A DNA stretch of 64,000 nt, from assembly GCA_001600615.1 (NCBI GenBank), contig BCKK01000005.1:1575559-1639558 (forward strand), written 5' to 3'. Below are positions 32,790-44,565 of this stretch, in pieces (within the stretch, counting starts at the first letter, position 1; every line of letters starts with the position of its first letter). The translations under genes and the position numbers were made by a program. The stretch comes from Dioszegia crocea (lineage: Eukaryota > Basidiomycota > Tremellomycetes > Tremellales > Bulleribasidiaceae). The notes under the pieces were generated by a model. It was given only the letters and a program-made list of their open reading frames with translations. It was not told where the DNA came from and did not search any database.

Positions 32790-34545
32790 TCATCTCACAA
32801 GGCGCAGAATGAAATCATCATAACGCTGCAGTGACAGACGAACGGGAACAACCTTTGCAATGCCCCGGCCCACTACCCATTGGATGCTGCACACTGCATA
32901 CAAACGGTCTTGTCGAAGTGAGCCAGTGCTCTCCACTTGACCCCCATCCCCAGGGACAAAAGACCACGTCTTGAAAAATTGAAACACCTCGTCCTGTGTC
33001 GACAGATCCGAGAGTGCGCTCTGCAGGTTGGACCCAATTTTCTTCTCCCGATTGATGTCAATTTCGAAGGCACGCACACCTGCTCCAAAAAGGAACCACT
33101 CTTCAGGCGTGTACTTTCCCGATTCATACAAATCAAATGCCTGACTGACAAGAGATGCTCTTGAGGTATCGCTTTGACCGCGGGTGACGAGCTGCGCGTA
33201 GTTGTCTTCGAAGGTCTCCCTATGAGGTGAGAGAATCGCCTTGATCCGAGCGGCCTTCTTCTTGACCAGATTGGCTGTCTTGTAATCCACCGCCCTTGTT
33301 GTGGCGTTGCGTGGCGTAGTCACGAGGAAGTCCATCAATTTCCAAACACTTGCCAGAGCATGCTCCGCGATTTGTGATCTTCCCTGGTTAGCCTCGTTGG
33401 CCGAGAGTCTGGCAGCGAGGTCCAGCAACTGCAGATGCTTGCTTGCCTTGCAGGCCAATCTTGACAGCCCTTCGCGATGCAGGAGGGAGTCTTGCCACTC
33501 TGAGTCTGTCATACACAGATCAACGAGCTCGTCCGCTCGGGCGATGATCGTTTTGGCGATTGAGGCTGCCTCCATTTGAAAGTATGCGAGGAAGTCGAGG
33601 TCTCTCTGACAACAGTCAGCTGGATAGTTGTGACGGAATCAATGACTAGAACGTACTTGGGGCAGCGCGACGTCCTCCCTCTCATAGACTGACGCTGGAT
33701 CCGCCTCGACGTATATATTCACCCAAAATTCCCTCCACGCACTCTCCAGCGCGGAAAACGCTGTTTCGGCGTCATCTGTCACAGTACTCTTCCAGTCCTC
33801 TGCTTGCGATGAAGCGTGTGCTCTCAGGACACTCGCCCAGGTGACGAGAGTGTCTCCATCGTTCTTCCAGCGCAATTCATTCTGCGCCACCTCGTCGTCA
33901 TGGCACATATTTTGGTAGAGGCGGTCCGCAACGGCTTCGACTCTGCCGCCACCGCACTCGAGGTCTTCGCATGTAGCCAGCTGTACCGCAAAGACTGGAA
34001 ATGTGTAACAGTTGTTACTGTCGAGGGAATCTTGAGCCGTGGGGATGAGGGGCAGATGGCTCAACGGCATGATGCGCGTGAGGGGAGTTCGGGTGTGAGG
34101 GACGGGCGGTCTGTAAGGGTGTGAATGTGGCAGTGGTGTCTTGATAGGGCGCCTCGGTCTGTTCTATGGGTCAGTACATTCACTGTCTGCTTATAAATAT
34201 GAGGTAAAAAGGACGACTACTTGCATCACTCACTCGGTGATTCCGTATCTTCTCGACTGTCGGGGTGCACACAGGATCTGATGAGCAAGTGATTTGGTTA
34301 GGATGGGTGATGGAGAGCTGCTTGGTGCCTACACCGGGCGTGCCCGCGCAGTCTCGGGAACATAAAGGAATATCAGGAGCTTCGAGACAGAGGATCGTTA
34401 GGACGACCGAACTTCCGCCTTTTGAGCACGCCTCGGAAGAACCTGCTAGAATGATTCCGAGAGACTCGCATTGATCCGGCCCGAGCATGCAGTCACATAA
34501 GCTGGCATGGGTGCAGTCTGTCATGAGTACTGTCTCAGCCATCAT
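32790..34545 (-). CDS. Unknown protein with a Cys-rich N-terminus (about 544 aa)
   Basis: Proposed exons: 34545-34234, 34163-33657, 33605-32790. The last two join cleanly (ALPQ|RDLDFLAYFQMEAASI) and are well supported. The N-terminal exon encodes about 14 Cys in 104 residues (CTHASLCDCMLGPDQC; CSKGGSSVVLTILC). The exon 1/2 junction is uncertain: the acceptor CATAG keeps frame, while AACAG four bases later runs to an early stop. A shorter form starting at ATG 34070 (409 aa) is possible. The C-terminal 270 residues are helical (AKTIIARADELVDLCMTDSE; LVKKKAARIKAILSPHR; YTPEEWFLFGAGVRAFEID). I do not recognise the family. If the Cys exon belongs to the protein, it probably binds metal or is secreted. 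Confidence 0.55.
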
Positions 34546-34725
34546 GAAGGTCCAGGCGTAGACCTGGACTAACGCAGAGTAGGTTCGAGCTGTAGGGCAT
34601 CTCAGCTTTCCTTAGTCTTTAGCGTCTCGTACATCATCGCTCGATCATCTGTGTCAGTAAGATCACAATAGATCCGGTCATCCATTAATGGTGTTACATA
34701 CTATTGTCGTCTTGTTAGATACAAG

Positions 34726-37700
34726 TCAGATCATCCCTCCTCTAGCCGCTGTCGCAGCCCGAACCGTCCCGCCTTCCCTCGGTATCGCCGCCTTCCCCAC
34801 CCTCGGTTGTGTCCGGCGACTACTGATCGATCCAGCCCTCTCCACTGCCTTCTCCCCGGCACCCACTCCGCCAGTCTTCTTCCCGGCCACAACCCTACTC
34901 GTAACTCCATTCACGCCATATCTTGGCGATAGCGGTGCAGTAGGCGTATGAGCCCTATCCAGCGCTTGCGGATTAAGCGCTATGGGTCTATTCCCAGCTA
35001 CATCCCCCGACCCAGCACCATTCAGCGCAGACCGCATCATTGCAGGTGGCAGACTCCGCCTAGCTGCAGAGCTGGTCCTCAATGTTGATTCTCCGTCCCT
35101 AGTCGCCAAGGGCGCTTCGGTAGACCGGAGACGGTGCGCAAATTTTGCGTCGGCCGCTTTACCCTGGAAGTGCCCGCCGGTTGTTCGGCTGAGATGAGAT
35201 GTAGGCCGAGGTGTGGTGGTGGTAGTGCGTGGTCCGGTTGGGGTTGTAGATACAGCCAAACCCGCAGCTTTGGGTCGAAGCCGAGTAGGTCTGACCTGAT
35301 CTCCACCATTGAAGGCAAAAGACATCACACTCTGCCGGTCCGAGACCATCGTATCGGTATCGCTGGCTAAAGGTCGGTTTGCTCGGATTGTGCGCGCTGG
35401 AGAGGGCCCATCTTCGGTCTTGAGGGGGATGCTGCTAGGAGCGAGAGAGGATGGATTGCCGCTTGGGGTTCTGGAATGTGTAGCGGAAGAGGAGGGGGGT
35501 AAGGGTTGTTTACGAGGTGTGGCGGGTGTGGAGAGGGAGGAGACGCGTTTATTGAGGGATGAGGCCGATTGGGTGTTGATCCGTACTCTGGATATACTAC
35601 TTGATCAGCTTTGGCTAGTTTGAAGGGACTCCAGGACTTACTCATCCATCGACAACAAAGCATCAGTGCTTCCGCTCTTGGGCTTTAGATGCCATTCGTG
35701 CACTCTGACAAACTGGTATCGTCAGCTTGGCATATAGGGATCATCAGACCTCACTACCGAACTCACGCGATACAGATTTCTAGCCCGCACAGACTGACTC
35801 CGTCGCCCAACAGTCGCTGACCCCCTCCTCCCGCCCATCTCTGGCATACTCTCCCTCTTGGACTTGGTACTCGATATCGGCAACTGCGTTACCCCAGTCT
35901 TCTCGCACAAGAGAGAGACGTCTGAGAAGCGGCTACGGAATCAGCTCTGTACTTGAAATTCAAGCCGCCAACTGACATTATCCACAATTCGACCTTTTCC
36001 GTCTTCTTCAGCATGTCGCTCAGACGATGCTTGGATTTCCGACTCTTGGTTCCTGCTTCTGCCGCCGCTGTATCACTAGGTGATAGCTGAGACTCGCCAA
36101 CTAGTAGTCTGTCCGATTTAGGAGCCATGAGACCCTGTACATGTGAGTGGAGGTCCCCGCTATCGGAGAAATTGAACTCACTTTGTCAGTCTCCAGCCCC
36201 TCGATCCTCGCCCAAACATCTCTCGTCCGCTCACTTTCCTCCTTCCCGACCTTCTCATCCTCGATCCCCCTGACGATCATCTCCACCTCATCCACCATCG
36301 CTAGCGTTGCCTCATACTCTCTCAGACTAGGATCGGTATTGAAGAGCAAGTTCTGGAACAGAAGGGGGTACTTTAATAATCGCTGGAAGGGCTTCGATAG
36401 TGATATCGCCAATCCAGACTCGCCTCGCTCTGTTGCGATCTCTTCGAGGTTTAACAGCGCCTTGCCGAGGGTATATTCAGCGGTAGAGAGGTCTGCCTGG
36501 CGCGAGTGACGTCTGGGTGGGGGAAGAGTGGCGAGGGAGAGAGCAGAGTCGATTATGCCTAGAGCAGCTTCGAGGTGGAGAATATATGTAGCGTACTCGC
36601 GCAGAATATACGACTGGATCATAAGCTTTTGATGTCAATCAGGTACACAGAAACTTACATGAGCAGTAAAGACGTCCGCGAGACTTCTCACGAGTGGGTA
36701 CTGATCTTCATACCGCTTCCTCAACGCCGCAGCGAGCTTCAAATGTCCCTCCAGTATCCCTCCGCTAAGTACCGCCAAGACCTGTCCAAGCTCATCGGGA
36801 AGTACAGCCTCCTTCGGTACCTGTCCCTGCGCGATTGACGCCAGACTAGATCCAGATCCGATCCTGGTAGATCCACTCCCACTTCCGGACTTCTGGGTTG
36901 GATGAGATAATCTCGCAAACGATCCAGACCATCCCTTCCCTGTTCCCACCCCACTTCCGCTACTTCCCGATCGAGAAGCGGAGACGCCCTGAGATAGTGG
37001 AGGAAGAGACTGATGAGCGCGAGCTTTGTCCCGCATGGACGTTATGCTGAGTTTGCTCCGTAAAGGCCCAGTAGGTCGTCCGTTTGTCAACTTATTGTAC
37101 GCGTCCAAACGGGCTGACGCGCCAGTCGTATTTGGGGCTTCTGTAGACGCGGCTTCGTCCGACGGGGTTTGGGTGTGTGGTGAAGAAGCCGAGCGGGAGT
37201 AACGCGCAGCGATCGGGAGATTTGGGGAAGCTTGCGATGCGGGTGAAGAAGGAGATGTGATGGATGATGGGGAAAGGGTGCGAGATAGGGCGAGGAGAGG
37301 ATCGTGTAATGTCAGAGTTGGTGATTGGGCTGATGGGGGAAGAAGGGCTCGGCAGAATGTGTCGTTCAGCTTGACGAGTTCTTGAACGTATCTGTACGTC
37401 AGCGTAGATTCCTCAATGTGAAGCCAGCAGAAGCTCAGGCGAAACTCACCTCTCTTCGCTTGAAACAATCTCCCACAACACCTCTTGTCTAGTTCTTTCC
37501 CTCGGCCCCAGATTCGCAATCAACTCCTCTTCCGCCATTTCTGACCAGCTGTTTGGCTGCGCAAGATAGCTCTGCGTCGAAGCAGCAAGGGACGTCTCAC
37601 TGGCCATGGAGGCTGAAGTGGAAGGAACGGGGCTCGTCATGCTCGATTGAGGTGTATGTGATTTGGAGGGTGAAGGGGTGGAATATGAGGTTGACGATGT

Positions 37701-38324
37701 GGAAGGATGTAGAGGCCGAACTGCCGTCAAAGGGGGTAAAGAGTGTTTGCGTAGAGTGTCTGGTCGAGCCTTATCGTTGGCAGCATTCCGCGAGAAGGTC
37801 TGGGGTGTGGATAGTATGGATGTTTGGGGTATATCGGTGGAAGGCCCAGGCGATATGTCCTCCATCAAAGCGCTAGATGGAGGAGTTGGGATTGGACTTC
37901 TAAAAGTCACCTTCTTCCCACCTCCCGCGCCAATAACATCTAGGTATGTCGCGCTTAACGTCCGTTCTCTCATATCGAGATCTTCATGGTTCTCGAATTC
38001 AGCCTTCAGACTCGAAAGTCCGAGCGCAGAATTGGAACGAGATTGTTGATCGGTAGCCGAACTACTTCGGCGCGTGACGATAGGTGGACGGGCAGATAGG
38101 TGGGAATGGCTTTCTATTCCTGGGAGAGGGTAGGGAGAGGTCGCAGGGGATGATGAAGTCGAACCATCATTGTGATTGACGGACTGACGGTGGGAATTCG
38201 AGGGGCCGGCGGTGTTGATTGTATTTGACGACGAACGGCGAGATGGGCCCGGCGTAGCTGTGGATGCGCGAGTTGGCGCGCTTTCCTTATCCTTGTGCCT
38301 GAAGCGCGAGAACAGGGACTTCAT
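34726..38324 (-). CDS. DH-PH Rho guanine-nucleotide exchange factor (1106 aa)
   Basis: Seven exons: 38324-37450, 37391-36659, 36625-36182, 36134-35977, 35932-35767, 35712-35642, 35599-34726. The N-terminal 270 residues are Ser/Pro-rich. The DH domain begins with RQEVLWEIVSSEERYVQELV (about residue 280). It is interrupted by a low-complexity insert (about 312-488), resumes with LPDELGQVLAVLSGGILEGH and contains the signature SLSKPFQRLLKYPLLFQNLL. A PH-like domain follows (KKTEKVELWI; RFSDVSLLCEKTG; LYRFVRVHEWHLK). The C-terminus is long, basic and disordered. Such proteins load GTP onto Rho/Cdc42-type GTPases at the cortex, steering polarity and wall synthesis. The intron at 36658-36626 is only 33 nt. 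Which GTPase is served cannot be read here. Confidence 0.9.
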
Positions 38325-40588
38325 CTTGCCCGATATCGTGATAGATGTACAGTAAGGAAAGAATGAAGTGAGGCTGTTGATTCAAAATTCCTTTGGAGTT
38401 TCAGAAAGTAAGGTTTGAGCTGTGTGTGGAGCTTTCCCCAGGCCATCGTCTGTGGATTCTCCTCACAGTTGCGCGTGCTTTCTCCAGCTCGTGGCTATCG
38501 ACGCTGATTTCAGTCTACTATCGCTTCATACCACCCTGCAACTCAGGCCATCTCGAGGCTCTATGACAGTACTCTTGCACCGACGAAAAGCACACGCGTT
38601 GATGGTAAATCGGGGATGCCGGCATGCCTGTCAACCAGAGTGGCGGTGGCGTCGGTGGCAGCTGCCTGGGTTGCAGCAGCATACATACCTGACTCGAGCA
38701 AGTACATCTCGCCTTGACCATGTGCAGAGCAAGGAGCTCATGGTGGAGATCATACGCAGAGAGCAAGGGTGTGCCCGAGCTGTTAAGCTGCGCGGGCTCT
38801 GCGAGACCCCGGAGGCATGTCGGTCCGCCTGGTCAAAGTCGTCTCGCGTGGCCTTGACTTCAGAGACAGGCAAGCCACTTGATGCCATCCAAAAGTAGGG
38901 ACATGCATATTGCTGCATGAGTATGTAGTGATGTTCACCTCGGTGTGCCTGAGGCCTGAGTGTAGTGACGAGCAGACTAATGGTCCACATGATGAAAGTG
39001 GGAAGATCTGCCGGTGGGAGGAGAGTACTAGTGGGACAACTGTGGCTCTATCTGACCTATGACCGGCTCCCTCAATGTCAGCGCCGAATATTGAGCGTCA
39101 TGATCTTCACATTCTGATCTGCGGGAACCTGCTCCGAAGCGGGAGTCGAAGCGGATATATGTAGAGCAAAGGCAAGGCATCCCGAGAAAGTCGGTGCGTT
39201 ACTTGATGATAAGCATGATAGGATTAGTGCAGAAGCAGATCACAGATCTTGCCCGTGCCGGTCTGTGCCGATTCACACGCAGTATAAAGCTTACCACAAG
39301 AGACAGATGGCATCTCGCTCCACCGACCTCCACCTCGCTCCACCCTCGCTCACCCAAGCAGACTGCGGAGAATATCGCCACTTCAAGCGATAATGACATT
39401 CCGCCGCGTGGGAAATAGCTTCCGGGCCGTCAGGGTCTCGGCAGAATTCCCGTTCCTGAGCCAGACCAGAGCTTAAATCCTGTTTGCGTTTCTCAGGGTC
39501 CATGTGGGTGTGCCACCGTTCCTGCACCCTTGTTCCTGAATCACACAAACCTCTGACGCTTGCCTCCCTGTTATTTTGATCCGCCTATCTCGAAGCGCTA
39601 TCGAGCTCTGCCCACAGTACAGAGCTAGTAACGTGCTCCAAGAGCGACCCGCGGCAAGACCCAGATCCGCGCTTTCCTCACAGCCCTCTCTCGCCCGAAA
39701 CGCTCACTTTTCGCCCGAGCCAGCCTTCACCCAAGCCGAAAGATTCCGTCGGCAGCAGACGATGCGTGCAGAGTCTAGAATTTGCATTTCCTTCCGCCCT
39801 TGAGCGACCAGCCACTTGAAACCTACCCTCAACCCACCTTCCATATATACCGCGGGAAGAAGAAGTAAAGGTGTGAAGCGACGAAACAGAGGAGCTCGTA
39901 ACTATTTGGTGAGTCTCGAGAGTTTTTGGCCTTGTGTGAGAGAGTTTGCCGGCAAGTTCTCGGTATGTGGTGCCTGGGCGGAAGGAGGGCGGAGAGGGTG
40001 GTCCCTCATTCAAAAAAGTTCGCCCGGCTATGGATACGACCGTCGGAGTGGGACGCAGGGAATCGGGAATGACGAAGGGAGATCTCCCGTTGCATCGCAG
40101 TGTTTGAGCAGAAGCAAAAGGTCGAGGTGGCGACGTGTGAAAATTGCAAAAACACCTCCCCGTCCTTTCCTTCTATCCTTTGGCTTCTGTACGGCCCGTG
40201 CTCAGGAATTCCACCTTGACAACGCTCATACTCGTAGCTCGGCTCCGTGCCTGGTTTCCCCTACTGTGCCTGACCATCGGCCCATCTCACAGCGTGAATA
40301 CGTGAGTTATAGGAGATGATCTATCGCTGATACCGCTCAGCATTGTGATTTCTTGTGCACACAAACCCTCCCCTTTACACATTCCTTTACAGCTACCGCC
40401 GGTCCCTCCCTTTGGCTTTTGACGGAATTGAATAACCTCCTTCCCTCCCTATCGTTCCTGGATCACCGTCCCTGCCCTCCTTCAACTCGTTACCATCGAT
40501 CATCTTCAACAAGGCACGAATCACCCCCCTTTCCCCTCTTGCTTCAAGCAGCAACCACACCGTACCTCACTCTACCACTCCCCACCTC
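38325..40588. other. Long gene-free region upstream of the C2H2 factor
   Basis: About 2.2 kb between the divergent RhoGEF and zinc-finger starts. ORFs exist on both strands (for example 38422-38898 and 39816-40319) but none shows domains or coding-like splice structure. The right part is pyrimidine-rich and probably a long 5' leader. Confidence 0.5.
40302..40340 (+). other. Probable 5' leader intron of the C2H2 gene
   Basis: GTGAGT at 40302, a CTGAT branch sequence and CTCAG ending at 40340 form a 39-nt intron of the local type, 250 bases before the ATG at 40589. A second GTGAGT donor lies at 39909. Confidence 0.4.
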
Positions 40589-42709
40589 ATGTCCTTGACC
40601 ACGACCGCGCCCCTTTTACTGCCGCAACGCCAGCCCTCAATGTCTTACCCATCAGAGCGAGACTTTGCCTCCTCATCCAATGGAAGTGGAGGCGGTCAAG
40701 GTCCAGGTCCAGGCGCCTACTATTCCCGACCGCCCTCATCGCACGGCGCGTCATCTCACAGCTTTACCCATCCCGACGCCTCATCTCCCGATCGGAACGG
40801 CTCATCACACTCGCAAGGCCAGGGCTTCTCAAAGTCTTTGCCTCAAACCCCCGTCGGCTACGCCCAACCCCCACCACCCCACGGCTACCCCGTCACCCCA
40901 ATAAGCGGTCCATCCTACCCCGTCGGCAGCTACTATGGCATCAGTCACTCGCAAAGCCAGGACGGGCACGATCACGATTCCAATGCCCCCAGTCCGCCAC
41001 TGAGCAGCGGACGCGGTGCACCACCAAACTTCACCACGGATGGGAACCCAATCGTGCCTGTCGGCATAAGTGGCGGCAAGATGTTTCAGTGTAGGGGTTA
41101 TGGGCAGTGCGATAAGGTGTTTACGAGGAGTGAGCACTTAGCTCGACACGTCCGGTGAGTAATTTGCCAACATGTTTGGGCCGTGCTGATGATCAGAAAA
41201 CACACAGGCGAGAGACCCTTCCCATGCCACTGCGGGAAATCCTTCTCCCGCCTCGACAACCTCCGTCAGCATGCTACAACTGTCCACTCGAACGAGACAC
41301 AGCTCAACAGCAACATGCTCGACTCGTTGACTCCGGTCCACACGGCACTTTCAGCTCGGGCGACGCGCGAACAGCGGAAACGAGGCGAGATTGTCGAGGT
41401 GCCCAAAAACGCAGTTGAGCGACCTCGGCACGGCCTGCAGCGAAGCAGTCTCGAGGGCTCCGTACCTCCTTCCATTGTCAATGCCGCGTATCCACCGTAT
41501 GCGGATGAGGGATCTGGCGGGTGGGATGAGCCCTCTAGCCGGACCAGACCAGGTACGGCGGGCGCGTACGACTACCACGCAGGCGGAGATGGTGTTTCTG
41601 TTGCTGGGGGTCTAGAGACGACACCGGGATCATCGAGGAGACCGGGATCATCCGCTGGATACGTCTCTGCCGGGTATGCTGGTTATTACGACGGCCCATC
41701 CTCCCGTCAACCGGCTGTCGACGCTGCATCGGGACCTAAACCCATGAATCCCATCGACTTCCATTATCGACCCGTATCATCTGGCGGGCGCAGTATCTCT
41801 CATGCCCAATACGCCGACTCGGAACCCCCGACGTCCGCCCGCGGTCTACCCGAATCACCAATGTACACTGCCCCTCCTGTCCCCCAACCAAATTGGTCTT
41901 CCCCCCCTCCTCACCCTGCCTACGGACACGAGCATCGCACCTTCTACCAACCTGCACCTACACCCGAGGGATACTCTTATCCCGAAACCACTCATACTCC
42001 CAATCCCAGCTCGGCTCACTCGTACGGTCCCCCACCCCCCGGATCGGCCGGTAGCGCATACGGCTACCCGACCGGAGCGCCTCCTACACCTGTCAATCAG
42101 AACTACTTTGGGCCTAGCCAGCAGTATCCGACTGCCATCCCCAGTCAGGCGCCCGGCGCTCAGCAGACTGGATACTCTGTCGGAGCCTATACCCCCGGGA
42201 GTGCTGGTTCTCCCTTCCAGTACCAGGCCCCATCGGCGCACGGTCCTTCCTCTACCCCTCTCACTGCATCCACATCCCTGCCCACCGTATCAGTTTCGGC
42301 AGACTATACATACCCTCCCGCATCGTCCGGCGCCCTCAAACGTCGGTTGGAAGAAGCCGACGATGTCAACACAACACCCGTCGTCGTTGCTTCTTCCTCG
42401 CAATTCAACAGCAGGAAAGTACCACGGTCATCCCTTGCTCTTGGCTCCCAGCCTATCCGCGCTTTGCAGGAGCACAATCCGCCCGGACAGGACAATGATG
42501 ATCAACTGTGGTTCCCGCCTACCACGGAGCGGAGGTCGAGTTTGGCCATTTCGGCGCTGCTTGGCAGTCCGCAGGAAGACCATAAGCCTCGCACACCATG
42601 GGACGGAGGTGCGAATGGGGCCGGGGATGCGGCGTCGGAGTCTGTAGCCGGGCAGGGAGGGAGCAAAATGGACGAGAAGGCGAAGGCGTTATTGGGAAGC
42701 GCACACTAA
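40589..42709 (+). CDS. C2H2 zinc-finger transcription factor (692 aa)
   Basis: Two exons: 40589-41154 and 41197-42709. The 42-nt intron falls between two adjacent fingers and completes the linker RKHTGERPF. Finger 1 is [20 protein letters not shown] (residues 168-187, with five residues between the Cys). Finger 2 is [16 protein letters not shown] with a single residue between its Cys. The RSEHLARH...SRLDNLRQH helix pair is that of yeast Usv1/Com2-type and fission yeast Rsv-type stress regulators, and of Cryptococcus Usv101. The rest is disordered (Pro/Ser/Gly/Tyr-rich), with a basic stretch ([11 protein letters not shown]) just after the fingers and a C-terminal helix ([15 protein letters not shown]). 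An alternative start 16 codons downstream (ATG SYPSER) is possible. The 2.2-kb upstream region fits a complex regulator. Confidence 0.9.
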
Positions 42710-43003
42710 GCGCTAAGAAGGCGGCGCAGACGGGAGATAGATGATGGGCGAAGGGGTGTGGACGGAGATACATGTTTTTTGGGAAAAAGTTGCATTAGCG
42801 AGAGCGGCGATACACGTCTTGACCGATCGACCTGCTGGGCGGGAGATTGGCTGCTTTTCTACATATTATAGGGCTGTAGGCAAAGAAAGAAATGAGTAGC
42901 CTGTGTGGCGTAGGTTTTGTACGATTGAATACGTTACTTTCCATACATATGTCAACATCAAACATGACATACAAAATTGTCCGACAGATGTGTACGACTT
43001 GTT

Positions 43004-44404
43004 TCAGCGCAGTTTGATCCTCTTCCCATCGACTTTCAATCCCTTATCCCTCGCTAGATCTTCAACTCCTCCTTCCCCATCCACACTGATACCCAGCCAC
43101 GCTGCCGCCCAAACTAGATCCACCTCAAGATAACTCTTCCGCATCACCTCCCATGCTCTTTCTCTCACTTTAGCACTGGCCCAGCTCATCACTGCCCGTT
43201 CGGGTCCTGATATGCTCGGATCGGCGAGTACGCGCCAGAATGATATTGGGTCGAAACGGTCTATTGAGAGTGTGGCGTGGACTTTGTGGGCGAGAAGGAG
43301 AGATGGGGAGTCCGGAGGGAGAAGTGGGTTGGGAGGGTCTAATGTGGATGGCGTAGTACGGTTGTGATTGGATTCGGGGGACGATGTACGAAGGGCTATA
43401 CGATGAGGTCGAGTAAGGCTCATCAATGTGGTGTGATAGGTCGAGGGAGAGTCGGAATGGCATAAATGGAATAGGAGAAGAAGGGAGGCGAAGTGGGCTC
43501 GGTGATCACTCGGGCTCGATCCAACTTTGAGGTTGGAGAATTGACCAGTCACATCGTCCAGAGTAGTAGATCGCGCTGACCGCCCCCGACCTCCGTCGAC
43601 AGCTTGGTATAAACCCGGAACGAGGCTGGACAAGGATGAAATGACCTGAGGTGTATTATGGGCGAGTATGGCAGTCGTTGCTGATGATTCGAAGACTACC
43701 TCGTTAGCTCCTTACGCTGACATCAAGCAAAAAGTAGGAGCTTACCCTCTATTGCAAAGCCGTCGATCCGGCCGGACGCTACGACCCCCTCTCGCAATTT
43801 ACGAAAGAGCAACACGATGCTGCTGAGACTTTCGAGCTGGTCCGTCGCTCCTGCTTTTGGAGGTCTATCGCGAGGACCAGGAAAGGCGTTGTAGTGCTTA
43901 TCAAGCTTAGTAGTCAGTCTACCGAATCATTTCTCAGAATCGTCAACATACCCTCTTGTCAATGTATTTTCTGTATCGCTCTTGCAGTGCCCAATCTTTC
44001 AGACTGGGTACATCAGCTCTAGTGTCTACAAGAGTATATGACGGAGGACGGACCTACGCATCGCCCTCTGCGCCATCTCCACCGCTCCTTGAGACAGACT
44101 GGATAAACTCCATATCCTCCTCTATACCCTTTGGGCGCGAGTATAGGTCAGAACGCATAGAAGGTCGAAGATCATGTGCCGGAGAGGCTAGCGCAGATCT
44201 TGATGGGTTGACAGAGGGTTCTGCCGCCCAATTGCGCGTAGATGGTCCGGGACGGTCAGAGGGTGGACGGAAGGTGTCCCGGGGATCGGGCTGAGTCCAT
44301 CTCGAAGGATTTGTATTGGTTCTTTCGCCATTTTTCGCAGGTACATATTGATCTTGAGACCCAGGAGGGCGGTTCCGGAGATGTGGAGGCTGATAAGCTG
44401 GCAT
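43004..44404 (-). CDS. Tentative SAC3/GANP/THP3-type protein (416 aa)
   Basis: Four exons: 44404-44058, 44003-43952, 43905-43746, 43695-43004. The N-terminal 110 residues are disordered and start MPAYQPPHLRNRPP. From about residue 115 the protein is helical (ALKDWALQERYRKYIDKR; SLSSIVLLFRKLREGV). The block FAIEVFESSATTAILAHNTP then matches the helix pattern of SAC3/GANP/Nin1 proteins. The end (RERAWEVMRKSYLEVDLVWA; DLARDKGLKVDGKRIKLR) resembles the winged-helix end of that family. Members work in mRNP assembly, nuclear export and transcription elongation. Similarity is by eye and moderate; it could belong to the related PSMD8/CSN8/eIF3k group. It is divergent from RFC2 with only 161 bp between starts. 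Confidence 0.6.
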
Positions 44405-44565
44405 ATTGACGCTATACACAGGATGTTAGTTGGAGGTGTAAGAGGTGAAGAGGGTTGGTGGGTTTGGTTCCGCCTCCACTTTGACGCGTCCAACTCTGTC
44501 CACCTCACGTCTGTACTTCCACTCCTATATCTTAAGGCGCTATAAGTACCCCTTCAGAGTCTAGG
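44405..44565. promoter_or_regulatory. 161-bp bidirectional promoter (SAC3-like gene / RFC2)
   Basis: The two start codons face away from each other with only 161 bases between them, so one short region must serve both genes. Confidence 0.6.

Noticed and set aside
38422..38898. 158-aa plus-strand ORF in the long gene-free region
   Set aside because: Irregular composition (many Cys, His, Arg), no domain, no splice sites.
41802..42647. 281-aa plus-strand ORF and 128-aa minus-strand ORF inside the C2H2 gene
   Set aside because: Out-of-frame shadows of a GC-rich, Pro/Ser-coding exon.
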